From NCBI RefSeq assembly GCF_900104965.1, contig NZ_LT629757.1, positions 2,604,001 through 2,668,000 of the forward strand: DNA of 64,000 bases. The letters are read 5' to 3'. This document shows, one piece after another, positions 18,872 through 27,166 of this stretch. The DNA comes from Nocardioides scoriae (GTDB lineage: Bacteria; Actinomycetota; Actinomycetes; Propionibacteriales; Nocardioidaceae). The translations under genes and the position numbers were made by a program. The notes under the pieces were generated by a model, which ran no database searches, was not told the DNA's origin, and worked only from the letters and a program-made list of their open reading frames with translations. Position 1 is the first letter of the stretch; every line of letters begins with the position of its first letter.

Positions 18872-20950
18872 TCAGCTGTGCGGGATGTCCTCGATCACCG
18901 TGGCGCCGAGCTCGCGGGCCAGCAGCTCGGTGGTGTCGATGCCGTGGTCGGCCGACCCGGGGTCGTCGCGGTGGACGTCGGCGTCGAGGTCGGGCCCGGC
19001 CGGGCCCGTCGGGGCGCCGGCCGTGCCGGGGTCGCGGGTGGCCGCGATCCGGGCCCGAGCCTGCTCGCTCGCCGCGTTGCGGGCCGAGGGCGACGGGGCG
19101 GCGCCGCCGGGGGCGTCGCCCCCGCCCAGGTCGGGAGGACCGTCGCTCGGCGGCGGCTCCTCGTCGGGCGGCGGGGCGTCGGGCACCGCCGGGCGGGTCA
19201 CCCGGTGGGCGGTGTGCACGCCCGGCTCGGCCGAGGAGTCGACGGCCGTCTCGATCTTCCAGTCGGCCCCGACCATGTCGATGGCCGCCTGGCGCAGGAT
19301 CTCCTCGCTGCCACCACCGAGGAACGAGTCGCGGGCGCCCGCGGTCTTGAAGGCGATCGTGAGGCTGTTCCCGTCGACCCCGATCACCTGGGCGTTCTGG
19401 CTGAGCAGGATCCAGGTGAAGCGACGCATCCGCTTGACCTGGTCGAGCAGGTCGGGCCACAGCCGGCGCACGTCGCCGAGCGAGAGCTGGCCGGGAGCGG
19501 CCTCGGCGGCCGGCGCGGCCGGCTCCGGTGCGGCCGGCTCCGGGGTGGGACGGACGGGCTGGACGGGTGGCGCGGACGGCGGGGCCTCGGGCGGCGCGAC
19601 GGGCGCCGGGGCCTGGGCGGCGGGCGCGGGCCGGACCTGCTCGGGCCGGACCTGCTCGGGCCGGACCTGCTCGGGCCGGACCTGCTGGGGCCGGACCTGC
19701 TCGGGCTGGCTCTGCTCGGGCCGGCGGTCGACCTGCGGGGCCGGGGGGCGGCCCGTCGGGACGCTGAGCGGGCCGGACCCGGCGACGTCGAGGCGGCGCT
19801 CGAGGCGGTCCATCCGCGAGAGCAGCCCGAGCTCGGCGTGGTCGACGCCGGGGAGCAGCACCTTGGCGCACAGCAGCTCGAGCAGCAGCCGCGGCGTGGT
19901 CGCCCCCCGCATCTCGGTCAGCCCGGCGGCGACCAGGTCGGCGGCGCGCACCAGCTCGGCGCGGCCGAACCGCGCCGCCTGGGCGGTGAGCCGCTCGGCC
20001 TGGTCCTGGGGCACGTCGATGAGCCCCGAGGTGTGGGCCTCGGGCACGGCGGCCACGATCACCAGGTCGCGCAGCCGGCGCAGCACGTCCTCGGTGAAGC
20101 GGCGGGGGTCCTGGCCGGTCTCGATGACCTTGTCGACGACCCCGAACACGCCCGCGCCGTCCTGGGCGGCGAACGCGTCGACCACCTCGTCGAGCAGGTT
20201 GTCGGGGGTGTAGCCCAGCAGCCCGGTGGCGATCTCGTAGGTGACGCCGTCGGGGCCGGCACCACCCAGCAGCTGGTCGAGCACCGAGAGGGAGTCGCGG
20301 GCCGAGCCGGCGCCGGCGCGGACGACCAGCGGCAGCGCGGCGGGGTCGATCGTGACGCCCTCCTGGTCGCAGAGGCCGGCGAGGTAGTCCGAGAGCACCC
20401 GCGGCGGGATCAGCCGGAAGGGGTAGTGGTGCGTGCGCGAGCGGATGGTCGCGATGACCTTCTCCGGCTCGGTGGTGGCGAAGATGAACTTGAGGTGCTC
20501 CGGGGGCTCCTCGACCAGCTTGAGCAGGGCGTTGAAGCCCTGCGAGGAGACCATGTGGGCCTCGTCGATGATGTAGACCTTGTAGCGGCTGCTGACCGGG
20601 GCGAAGAACGCCCGCTCCCGCAGGTCGCGGGCGTCGTCGACGCCGCCGTGGCTCGCCGCGTCGATCTCGATGACGTCGATCGACCCGGGACCCCCGCGGG
20701 CCAGGTCGCGGCACGACTGGCACTCCCCGCACGGGTCGGAGATGGGGGCGCGCTCGCAGTTGAGCGCGCGCGCCAGGATCCGGGCGCTGGTGGTCTTGCC
20801 GCAGCCGCGCGGTCCCGAGAACAGGTAGGCGTGGTTGACCCGGTTGTTGGCCAGCGCCGCGCGCAGCGGCTCCGTGACGTGGTCCTGCCCGATCACCTCG
20901 GCGAACGTCTCCGGCCGGTAGCGGCGGTAGAGGGCGAGGGAGGCTTGCAC
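18872..20950 (-). CDS. dnaX: DNA polymerase III subunits gamma/tau
   Basis: 692 aa. A clamp-loader AAA+ module (residues 1-365) shows Walker A GPRGCGKT, a zinc module CGECQSC, IIDEAHM (Walker B) and the SRD sensor GSARDSLS. A Pro-rich linker (about 400-480) contains an RPEQV repeat, and a tau-like domain follows (LRRLWPDLLDQVKRM onward). It loads the beta clamp and holds polymerase cores. The GTG start lies 6 nt after TAGGGT, so the mRNA is probably leaderless. No A-rich slippery site was seen, so a gamma form by frameshift is not expected. Confidence 0.96.
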   Translation of the reverse strand: MQASLALYRRYRPETFAEVIGQDHVTEPLRAALANNRVNHAYLFSGPRGCGKTTSARILARALNCERAPISDPCGECQSCRDLARGGPGSIDVIEIDAASHGGVDDARDLRERAFFAPVSSRYKVYIIDEAHMVSSQGFNALLKLVEEPPEHLKFIFATTEPEKVIATIRSRTHHYPFRLIPPRVLSDYLAGLCDQEGVTIDPAALPLVVRAGAGSARDSLSVLDQLLGGAGPDGVTYEIATGLLGYTPDNLLDEVVDAFAAQDGAGVFGVVDKVIETGQDPRRFTEDVLRRLRDLVIVAAVPEAHTSGLIDVPQDQAERLTAQAARFGRAELVRAADLVAAGLTEMRGATTPRLLLELLCAKVLLPGVDHAELGLLSRMDRLERRLDVAGSGPLSVPTGRPPAPQVDRRPEQSQPEQVRPQQVRPEQVRPEQVRPEQVRPAPAAQAPAPVAPPEAPPSAPPVQPVRPTPEPAAPEPAAPAAEAAPGQLSLGDVRRLWPDLLDQVKRMRRFTWILLSQNAQVIGVDGNSLTIAFKTAGARDSFLGGGSEEILRQAAIDMVGADWKIETAVDSSAEPGVHTAHRVTRPAVPDAPPPDEEPPPSDGPPDLGGGDAPGGAAPSPSARNAASEQARARIAATRDPGTAGAPTGPAGPDLDADVHRDDPGSADHGIDTTELLARELGATVIEDIPHS
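19631..19720 (-). repeat. 15-bp tandem repeat inside dnaX (RPEQV units)
   Basis: Six consecutive 15-bp units CCGGACCTGCTCGGG (plus strand); four are perfect and two are altered. They encode RPEQV pentapeptides on the minus strand, in the Pro-rich linker between the AAA+ module and the tau domain. Copy number is likely variable between strains. Confidence 0.9.
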
Positions 20951-20956
20951 GCCTAG

Positions 20957-20962
20957 ACCCTA
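20957..20962 (-). promoter_or_regulatory. Leaderless-type -10 of dnaX
   Basis: TAGGGT on the minus strand, 6 nt before the GTG at 20950. Confidence 0.6.
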
Positions 20963-21034
20963 ACTTTCGGCGCCGACAGGACAACGGGGGTGCTCACCCT
21001 CGGCCCCCGGCCCGCCGTCCCGGAGACGCGAAGG

Positions 21035-21120
21035 CCCCCCGTGCACCCGGAAGAGCCCACCTGCCCTTGCTGCCTTCCGGCCCTGGGGGAGTTCAGTGAG
21101 GTACCGCCGCACGGGGGGTT
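21035..21120 (-). ncRNA. ffs: Signal recognition particle RNA, small (4.5S) type
   Basis: On the minus strand the ends CCCCCCGTGC and GCACGGGGGG pair perfectly, and the apical part CAGGGCCGGAAGGCAGC carries the GGAA tetraloop and Ffh-binding symmetric loop conserved in bacterial SRP RNA. About 86 nt, no Alu domain. TAGACT (21133-21128) is 7 nt before the inferred 5' end at 21120. It binds Ffh and targets membrane proteins to FtsY. Confidence 0.9.
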
Positions 21121-21127
21121 GTCGAGG

Positions 21128-21133
21128 AGTCTA
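21128..21133 (-). promoter_or_regulatory. -10 element of SRP RNA
   Basis: TAGACT on the minus strand, 7 nt before the deduced RNA 5' end. It is divergent to the tRNA-Ser promoter TAGCCT (21168-21173), which ends 7 nt before the tRNA 5' end. Confidence 0.55.
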
Positions 21134-21167
21134 GGAGGTCGATTTCGCAGACGCGAATCGGCCCCTG

Positions 21168-21173
21168 TAGCCT
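21168..21173 (+). promoter_or_regulatory. -10 element of tRNA-Ser
   Basis: TAGCCT with a 7-nt gap to G1 of the tRNA, implying that transcription starts at or very near the mature end. Confidence 0.5.
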
Positions 21174-21180
21174 CTCCGGC

Positions 21181-21266
21181 GGAGGATTCGCCTAGTGGCC
21201 TATGGCGCTCGCTTGGAAAGCGGGTTGGGTTAACAGCCCTCAGGGGTTCGAATCCCCTATCCTCCG
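21181..21266 (+). tRNA. tRNA-Ser(GGA)
   Basis: Acceptor GGAGGAT pairs with ATCCTCC. The anticodon stem CTCGC/GCGGG carries loop TTGGAAA with anticodon GGA. A long variable arm (TTGGGTTAACAGCCCTCA region) is the class II hallmark. T arm AGGGG-TTCGAAT-CCCCT. CCA is not encoded (CCG follows). It decodes TCC and TCT. Confidence 0.95.
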
Positions 21267-21416
21267 CCGCTCCGCTCTGCGGACCCGCCGGGTCGACCAC
21301 GTCGGCCCGGCGTCTGCGTTCCCGGAACAGGCCCGCAGGTCCTCCGGCACCGTTCGCGGCCCGCAGCCGTGGGTACCTCGGTCCCGACGGCGTCCGCCGT
21401 CGCGTGAGGAGGCGTC

Positions 21417-22169
21417 GTGCCGGTCTGGGCCCAAGCCGGCGGCTACGGCCTGCTCGCCGGGGGTGCCCTCGTGCTCGGCGCCCTGGTCGCGTGGTTCGTC
21501 ACGCTCCCGCGGGCGGTGGTCGCCTCGGTGATGGCCTTCGGTGCGGGCGTGCTGATCTCCGCGCTCGCCTACGACCTCGTCGACGAGGCGGAGACCACGG
21601 GCGGTCTCGGACCGACCCTGGCCGGGTTCCTCGGCGGCGCGGTGGTCTACGTCCTGGCCAACGTGGCGCTGGCCAGGCGCGGGGCCCGCCACCGCAAGCG
21701 CTCCGGGGACCAGCAGCCCTCCGAGCGGGACCACGGCGGCAGTGGCGCCGCGATCGCCGTGGGGGCGCTGCTCGACGGCATCCCCGAGTCCGTCGTCCTG
21801 GGGCTGACGCTGCTCTCGGGCCAGGGCGTCGGCGTGCCCGTGCTGGTGGCGATCTTCCTGTCCAACCTCCCGGAGGGCCTGTCCAGCGCCGCCGGCATGA
21901 AGCGGTCGGGCCGCAGCGCGACGTACGTCTTCGGGGTGTGGGTGGGCATCGCCGTGGCCAGCGGCCTGGCCGGCCTGGTCGGCGTGCTGCTCCTGCAGGA
22001 CGCCGGGCCCGCCACGATCGCGGTCATCACCGCCGTCGCCGCCGGCGCCATCCTGGCCATGGTCGCGGACACCATGATCCCGGAGGCCTTCGAGCGCACC
22101 CACCTCTACGCCGGCCTGCTGGCCACCCTCGGCTTCGCCCTGTCCTTCGCCATCGAGCGCGCCGGCTGA
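21417..22169 (+). CDS. ZIP-family metal transporter-like membrane protein
   Basis: 250 aa with about eight hydrophobic helices. The two intramembrane metal motifs are recognisable: LLDGIPESVVLG (helix IV type) and SNLPEGLSSA (helix V type), as in ZIP/ZupT zinc transporters. A His/Lys-rich loop (ARHRKRSGDQQPSERDHGG) lies between helices III and IV, the usual metal-sensing place. GAGGAGG precedes the GTG start. Substrate zinc or another divalent metal (inference). Confidence 0.83.
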   Translation: MPVWAQAGGYGLLAGGALVLGALVAWFVTLPRAVVASVMAFGAGVLISALAYDLVDEAETTGGLGPTLAGFLGGAVVYVLANVALARRGARHRKRSGDQQPSERDHGGSGAAIAVGALLDGIPESVVLGLTLLSGQGVGVPVLVAIFLSNLPEGLSSAAGMKRSGRSATYVFGVWVGIAVASGLAGLVGVLLLQDAGPATIAVITAVAAGAILAMVADTMIPEAFERTHLYAGLLATLGFALSFAIERAG

Positions 22170-22246
22170 GGCGCTCGGGGCCCGCGCGTGCGGTGGTCCC
22201 GAACGGGTATGGGGCCGGCACCCCATCCCGACGGCCAGGAGACGCC

Positions 22247-22687
22247 ATGAGCGACGGTCCCGACAGCGAGCACCAGCGTCCCGACGGCGTGGACGACGAC
22301 ACCGTCACCGCCCTGGACACCTTCACCCGCGCGCTCGAGACGATCGAGGTCGCCCGCGGCCACCTGCTGCAGTTCCACCGCCTCACCGGCACGGGCGACA
22401 CCCAGCTGCGCGAGTCGGTCGAGCAGCTGCGCGCCGCCGGGCACGCCGACCTGGCCGACCGCGTCGAGCACGACCTGGTGGGCCGCAACGTCCTCGAGGG
22501 CCGCTGGACCTTCCAGGTCGTCGAGGAGTACGACGACACCTACTTCTCCGTGTGGCGCGACCTCGAGCGGCAGGCCCGCGACGAGCTGGTCGGCGGTCGC
22601 CGCCACCTGCTGGAGGCGGAGATGAAGGAGGACCACCGCACCCACGGCCACCCCCACCACACCGCCCGCCCGACGACCGGGTCGTGA
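22247..22687 (+). CDS. Conserved actinobacterial protein of unknown function
   Basis: 146 aa, acidic and helical, no membrane span or Cys. It contains DTFTRALETIEVARGHLLQFHRLTG and VEEYDDTYFSVWRDLERQARDEL, and ends in a His/Thr-rich tail. CAGGAGACGCC precedes the ATG. It lies between a ZIP-like gene and a convergent SRPBCC gene. Not recognised; the amphipathic helices suggest a cytosolic binding protein, no more. Confidence 0.75.
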   Translation: MSDGPDSEHQRPDGVDDDTVTALDTFTRALETIEVARGHLLQFHRLTGTGDTQLRESVEQLRAAGHADLADRVEHDLVGRNVLEGRWTFQVVEEYDDTYFSVWRDLERQARDELVGGRRHLLEAEMKEDHRTHGHPHHTARPTTGS

Positions 22688-22693
22688 GGGCGA

Positions 22694-22713
22694 GGGGGCG
22701 CCCTGGCGCCCCC
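22694..22713. terminator. Bidirectional hairpin terminator
   Basis: Perfect GGGGGCGCC-CT-GGCGCCCCC, 9-bp stem, between the convergent genes ending at 22687 and 22720. Confidence 0.7.
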
Positions 22714-22719
22714 GGGGAC

Positions 22720-23250
22720 TCACGACCCGCCGACGCGCTCCCGCAGGCCGGCCGCGAGCCCGACCACGGTGACGTGGTCGAAGGCCCCGCCCACCGCCCC
22801 GGCCAGCCGGACGTGCCGCACCGGGCCGAGCCGCAGCCGCAGGTGCACCCGGGTCGACCCGGCCGGCGCAGGGCGCAGCGCCAGGCACCAGGTCAGCCGG
22901 GTGCGGCCGCGGGTCGAGGAGTAGAGCAGGTGCTGCCCCGCCACCAGCTCCTCGACGGTGAAGGTCGCGTCGCGCCCTCCCCAGTCGGGCACGACGTCGC
23001 CGACGGCCAGTCCCTGGTGGGCCAGGTCGATCCAGCGCAGGCCGCGCCGCGACGGCGGCACCAGCCGCTCGACCGGGCGCGGGAGGTACCACCCCGCCCG
23101 GCGCTTGCCCAGCTGCACCAGCCACGGCCAGACCGCGTCCGGGGGCGCCGGCAGCGTGAAGGCCCGGTCCATCACCACGTCGGCCGCCACGAGGTCGTCC
23201 CCGGGCAGCGCCGCCGACCGCTCGGCGGCCGTGGGCTCCACGGCGCTCAC
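22720..23250 (-). CDS. SRPBCC superfamily protein
   Basis: 176 aa. The START/Bet v1-like pattern FTLPAPPDAVWPWLVQLGKRRAGWY is followed by strands with FTVEELVAGQHLLYSS and the C-terminal helix around GGAFDHVTVVGLAAGLRERV. Such proteins bind hydrophobic ligands in a deep pocket. No catalytic motif can be named. It is divergent from the ABC importer. Confidence 0.8.
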   Translation of the reverse strand: MSAVEPTAAERSAALPGDDLVAADVVMDRAFTLPAPPDAVWPWLVQLGKRRAGWYLPRPVERLVPPSRRGLRWIDLAHQGLAVGDVVPDWGGRDATFTVEELVAGQHLLYSSTRGRTRLTWCLALRPAPAGSTRVHLRLRLGPVRHVRLAGAVGGAFDHVTVVGLAAGLRERVGGS

Positions 23251-23488
23251 GCGGGCACGTGCGGGTCGGCGGGCACGGCGCCATCGTGCCAGCCGGGCGC
23301 CGGTGGCGGGGACCCGTCACTCCCGCCCCGCCCGCGCGTACGACGAAGCGCCGGGGGTACGGACGGCCCACGAGCTCGAACCTGAGGGTCCGGCACAGAC
23401 CAGCAGGCTCGCGTCGTGACCGCACCGCAGCCTCTCGGGAACGCCAGGGCGCTGCGGCGACCACGCGAGACCTGACGAGAGACGTGCC
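23251..23488. other. Intergenic region upstream of ABC importer
   Basis: 238 bp between divergent genes. No clear LacI-type palindrome, -10/-35 pair or hairpin of note could be identified by eye. Confidence 0.4.
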
Positions 23489-24781
23489 ATGCAGCTGAGC
23501 AGACGAACCTTCCTCGGGGCCACCGGCCTGGCCACGGCCGCACCGCTGCTGTCGAGCTGCGGCTTCTCGACCGGCGGCTCGCAGGCGAGCACCGACGCGA
23601 TCACCTTCACCACCTGGGGCACCGACGCCGAGCTGGCCGGCTTCCGCAGCGCGATCCAGCGCTTCGAGAAGGCCAACGACGGGGCGAGGGTGACCCTCAA
23701 CGCCGTGCCCTACGAGCAGATCTTCACCAACGTCGACGCGCAGATCCAGGCCGGCAACCCGCCCGACGTGTTCCGGGTGCCCTACTACTCCTTCGGCCGC
23801 TACGCCGGCGCCGGCCAGCTGCTCGACCTCACGCCGCACCTCGAGGACGGCTTCGCGGACCGGTTCACCCCGCAGGCCTGGTCGGCGGTGCAGAACGACG
23901 ACAAGCCGTACGGCGTGCCCCACCACACCGACACCTCGGTGATCCTCTACAACACCCGGCTGCTGCGCGAGGCGGGCGTGACCGACGTGCCGACCACGAT
24001 CGAGGACGCCTGGACGTGGGACGAGCTGGGCCAGGTGGCCACCCGGCTGCGCTCCTCGCTGCCGCAGGACCGCTACCCGATGATCTACAACTGGCAGGGC
24101 AACGGCGTCACCCGCTGGCTGTCGTGGCTCTTCGAGGCCGACGGCCGCTTCCTGGCCGAGGACCTCACGACGCCCGCGATCGACTCCGAGGCCGGACGGG
24201 CCGCCGTCGACTTCACCCGGAGCTTCTTCTCGAAGGGCTGGGTGCCGCCGAACAGCTCGGTCAAGGCCACGACGTACGCCGCGGACACCTGGTTCGCCCA
24301 GACCGCCGCCATGACCTGGGGCGGGGCCTTCCTGCTGCCCGACGCCGACAGCGCCCTCGACTTCGAGTGGGGCGCGACCTACTCGCCCCGGCGCGACCGC
24401 TCGGCCGGCGACTTCGGCGGCAACGCCCTGGTCGTCACCAAGGACGCGAAGCAACCCGAGCTGGCGGCGTCGTTCCTGGCCTCGGTCACCGAGGCCGAGC
24501 CGATGCGCGACTTCTGCCAGAGCGCCTCGCTGCTGCCGACGCGGGCCGACCTCGCCGGGTCGGGCATCACCTTCGACGTGCGCGGCGACCTGTCGGAGGT
24601 GTTCGTGGGGCAGGCCCGCTCGGTGCTCCCCCGCGACTCCGGCCAGGTGGCCTCGCCGTCGATGGCCGAGATCATCACGGTGCTCCAGGACCAGCTCGAG
24701 CGGTCCTTCGTCGGCGGCCAGGGCACGGCCGCGACGCTGCGGGCGATGGCCTCGGGCATCGCCGAGGCGACGAAGGCGTGA
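23489..24781 (+). CDS. ABC importer sugar-type substrate-binding lipoprotein
   Basis: 430 aa. The leader SRRTFLGATGLATAAPLLSSC combines a twin-arginine motif with a lipobox (cleavage before Cys about 27), so it is probably a Tat-exported lipoprotein. The mature part is a family 1 solute-binding protein (ITFTTWGTDAELAGF; NPPDVFRVPYYSFG; AQTAAMTWGGAFLL). It is the first gene of a three-gene importer set. The ligand is probably a mono- or oligosaccharide (inference). Confidence 0.92.
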   Translation: MQLSRRTFLGATGLATAAPLLSSCGFSTGGSQASTDAITFTTWGTDAELAGFRSAIQRFEKANDGARVTLNAVPYEQIFTNVDAQIQAGNPPDVFRVPYYSFGRYAGAGQLLDLTPHLEDGFADRFTPQAWSAVQNDDKPYGVPHHTDTSVILYNTRLLREAGVTDVPTTIEDAWTWDELGQVATRLRSSLPQDRYPMIYNWQGNGVTRWLSWLFEADGRFLAEDLTTPAIDSEAGRAAVDFTRSFFSKGWVPPNSSVKATTYAADTWFAQTAAMTWGGAFLLPDADSALDFEWGATYSPRRDRSAGDFGGNALVVTKDAKQPELAASFLASVTEAEPMRDFCQSASLLPTRADLAGSGITFDVRGDLSEVFVGQARSVLPRDSGQVASPSMAEIITVLQDQLERSFVGGQGTAATLRAMASGIAEATKA

Positions 24782-24788
24782 GCCGCGC

Positions 24789-25748
24789 GTGACCCAGCAG
24801 CTGGACGCCCCGACCGACGTCGACCCGCCCCTGCCGCGGGTGGGCCGTCCCACCCGCCGGCCCCGGGCCCGCACCACCGCCGCCCGCCAGGAGGCGGTCG
24901 CGGGCTACGCGTTCGTCTCCCCCGTGGTGCTGCTGCTCGGGGTGTTCGTGCTGTTCCCGCTCGTCGCCGCGGTGGTGATCAGCCTGCAGCGCACCGACGG
25001 CTTCGGCTCCGGGGTCTTCGTCGGGCTCGACAACTACGCCCGGCTGGTGCAGGACGGGCTGTTCTGGCGGGTGCTGCTCAACACGGTCGTCTACACCGTC
25101 GTGGTGACCGCGCTCTCGATGGCCCTGGGGCTCGGGGCCGCGATCCTCCTCGACTCCGCGCTGCCCGCCACGCCGCTGTTCCGGTCGATCATGATCCTGC
25201 CGATGGCGATCTCGGGCGTGGCGACGGCGCTGATGGGCCTGCTGTTCTTCGACGAGAACAGCGGGATGCTCGACGCCCTGCTGCGCGCGGTCGGGCTGCC
25301 CGCGGTCGCCTGGCAGTCCAGCGGCCCCGCGGCCTTCGCCTCGGTGGTGATGGTGACGCTGTGGTGGCGGGTGGGCTTCAACATGCTGATCTACCTGGCC
25401 GCGCTGCAGTCGGTCGACCCCGGGCTCCACGAGGCGGCCCGCCTCGACGGCGCGTCGGCCTGGCAGCGGCTGCGCCACGTCACGGTGCCGATGGTCGGCC
25501 CGGCGTCGTTCTTCCTGCTGGTGCTCAACGTCATCTACTCCTTCCAGGTCTTCGACGTGATCTTCGTGATGACCGGGGGCGGACCCCAGGACGCCACCGA
25601 GGTGCTGGTGACCTACGCCTACGACTACGGCTTCGTCACCGGCGACCAGGGGTACGCCGCGGCCCTCGGCATGGTGCTGCTGCTGCTCGTGCTGGCCCTG
25701 ACCCTGCTGCGGTGGCGCACCAGCCGGACCCGGGACCTGGCCGGATGA
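24789..25748 (+). CDS. ABC importer permease, MalF/UgpA type
   Basis: 319 aa, six membrane helices after a long basic N-terminus. The EAA loop EAARLDGASAWQRLRHVTVP, which contacts the ATPase, is present near residue 215. The GTG start follows 7 bp after the binding protein. It overlaps the second permease by 4 bp (ATGA), so the two form a heterodimeric channel. Confidence 0.94.
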   Translation: MTQQLDAPTDVDPPLPRVGRPTRRPRARTTAARQEAVAGYAFVSPVVLLLGVFVLFPLVAAVVISLQRTDGFGSGVFVGLDNYARLVQDGLFWRVLLNTVVYTVVVTALSMALGLGAAILLDSALPATPLFRSIMILPMAISGVATALMGLLFFDENSGMLDALLRAVGLPAVAWQSSGPAAFASVVMVTLWWRVGFNMLIYLAALQSVDPGLHEAARLDGASAWQRLRHVTVPMVGPASFFLLVLNVIYSFQVFDVIFVMTGGGPQDATEVLVTYAYDYGFVTGDQGYAAALGMVLLLLVLALTLLRWRTSRTRDLAG

Positions 25749-26629
25749 GCGGCCCCACGACCACGGGCCTGCTCGCCCGCCGCCGCGGCCCGTCGTACGT
25801 CGCCCCGACGCCGCGGCAGCGGGCCGCGACCGCCGCCCGCACCCTGCTCGCCGTGCTGGTCGCGGCCGTGGTGCTGCTGCCGCTGGCGTGGATGGTGCTG
25901 GTCGCCTTCTCGCCGCGCGCCGAGGTGCTGGCCGGCGAGCTGCGGCTGTGGCCGGCCGACCCCACGCTCGACAACTTCCGCCGGGCGCTCGAGTCGTTCC
26001 CGATCGGGGCGTGGTTCGGCAACTCGCTCGCGATCGCGCTCACCGTCTCGCTGCTGACGATGCTGGTCAGCCTGCTGGGGGGCTACGCCTTCGCGCACCT
26101 GCGCTTCCCCGGGTCGAGCCTGCTCTTCCTGGGCGCCGTGGCGACGTTGATGCTGCCCGTGCAGGTGATCATGGTGCCGCTGTTCCGGCTGGTCGTGGAC
26201 CTCGGCCTCTACGGCAGCTACTGGGCGGTGATCCTGCCCTCCAGCGCCTCGGCCTTCGGCATCTTCCTCTCGCGCCAGTTCATCCTGGCCATCCCGCGCG
26301 AGCTCATCGAGGCGGCCCGCGTCGACGGCGCCGGCAACCTGCGGATCTTCTGGTCGGTCGTGCTGCCGCTGTGCCGTCCGCTGCTGGCCGTGCTGTTCTT
26401 CATGAGCCTGCTGCAGACCTGGAACGACTTCGCCTGGCCGCTGATCGCGCTCCAGGACAACGAGCTGTTCACGCTGCCGATCGGGCTGCTGTTCCTCCAG
26501 GGCCAGAACTCCGCCGACTACGGCGCCACCATGGCCTTCGCGCTGCTCACGGTGCTGCCGATGGTGCTGCTGTTCCTGGTCTTCCAGCGCTACTTCGTGC
26601 AGGGGTTCGCCCGCAGCGGCATCCGCTGA
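25745..26629 (+). CDS. ABC importer permease, MalG/UgpE type
   Basis: 294 aa, six membrane helices, EAA loop EAARVDGAGNLRIFWSVVLP near residue 200, and the end QRYFVQGFARSGIR typical of MalG-like subunits. The operon ends here without an ATP-binding subunit; in Actinobacteria a shared MsiK-type ATPase elsewhere usually energises such carriers (known for Streptomyces; inferred here). Confidence 0.94.
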   Translation: MSGPTTTGLLARRRGPSYVAPTPRQRAATAARTLLAVLVAAVVLLPLAWMVLVAFSPRAEVLAGELRLWPADPTLDNFRRALESFPIGAWFGNSLAIALTVSLLTMLVSLLGGYAFAHLRFPGSSLLFLGAVATLMLPVQVIMVPLFRLVVDLGLYGSYWAVILPSSASAFGIFLSRQFILAIPRELIEAARVDGAGNLRIFWSVVLPLCRPLLAVLFFMSLLQTWNDFAWPLIALQDNELFTLPIGLLFLQGQNSADYGATMAFALLTVLPMVLLFLVFQRYFVQGFARSGIR

Positions 26630-26635
26630 CGGGCC

Positions 26636-27154
26636 TCAGGCGTTGCGGCGCGCCAGCGTGCCGTTGAGCACGGTCGCGAACGAGCACCACGCGGGGTACG
26701 GCGCCAGCGCCGCGGCCAGCGCCGGCTCCACCTCACCGACCCGGCGCACCAGGACGCCGGAGTGCGCGGCCAGGGCGGCGCACCAGACCGTCGAGAACCA
26801 GGGGCGTCGCGAGCGCCAGAAGAGCACGCTCCAGCCGGTGTTGAGGACCAGGTTGACCGCCAGCGTGCGGCGCAGCATCGAGGCCTCCTCGCGGCGGCCC
26901 TGCTCCTCGAGGGCGGTGAGCGCGGCGGCGGAGGTGACGGCCAGGTCGGCGTACAGCGGGGTCCACACGGCGGGGTAGACCCAGCCCGGCGGGTCCCACG
27001 ACGGCTTGTCGAGGGCGGCGTACCACGGGTCGTCGGGGGTGGTCGCGACGGCGCCAAGCCCGGCGCCCAGGGTCGTGGCCGCTCCGGTGGCCGCGAGGGT
27101 GCGACGCCCCCGCGGCGTGCTCAGCAGGCTCCGCAGCCGGTCGCTCGCTCCCAT
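26636..27154 (-). CDS. tspO: TspO/MBR family protein
   Basis: 172 aa, five membrane helices. Family motifs: YAALDKPSWDPPGWVYPAVW, NTGWSVLFW and PYPAWCSFATVLN near the end. TspO proteins bind porphyrins and are linked to stress and light responses. The N-terminus is longer than usual by about 30 residues (RSLLSTPRGRRTLAATG). It is 12 bp downstream of the DUF2236 gene on the same strand. Confidence 0.88.
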   Translation of the reverse strand: MGASDRLRSLLSTPRGRRTLAATGAATTLGAGLGAVATTPDDPWYAALDKPSWDPPGWVYPAVWTPLYADLAVTSAAALTALEEQGRREEASMLRRTLAVNLVLNTGWSVLFWRSRRPWFSTVWCAALAAHSGVLVRRVGEVEPALAAALAPYPAWCSFATVLNGTLARRNA

Positions 27155-27166
27155 GGCCGTCCTCCG

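Noticed and set aside
18872-20950. Programmed frameshift giving a short gamma form of DnaX
   Set aside because: No A-rich slippery heptamer or following stem was found in the linker.
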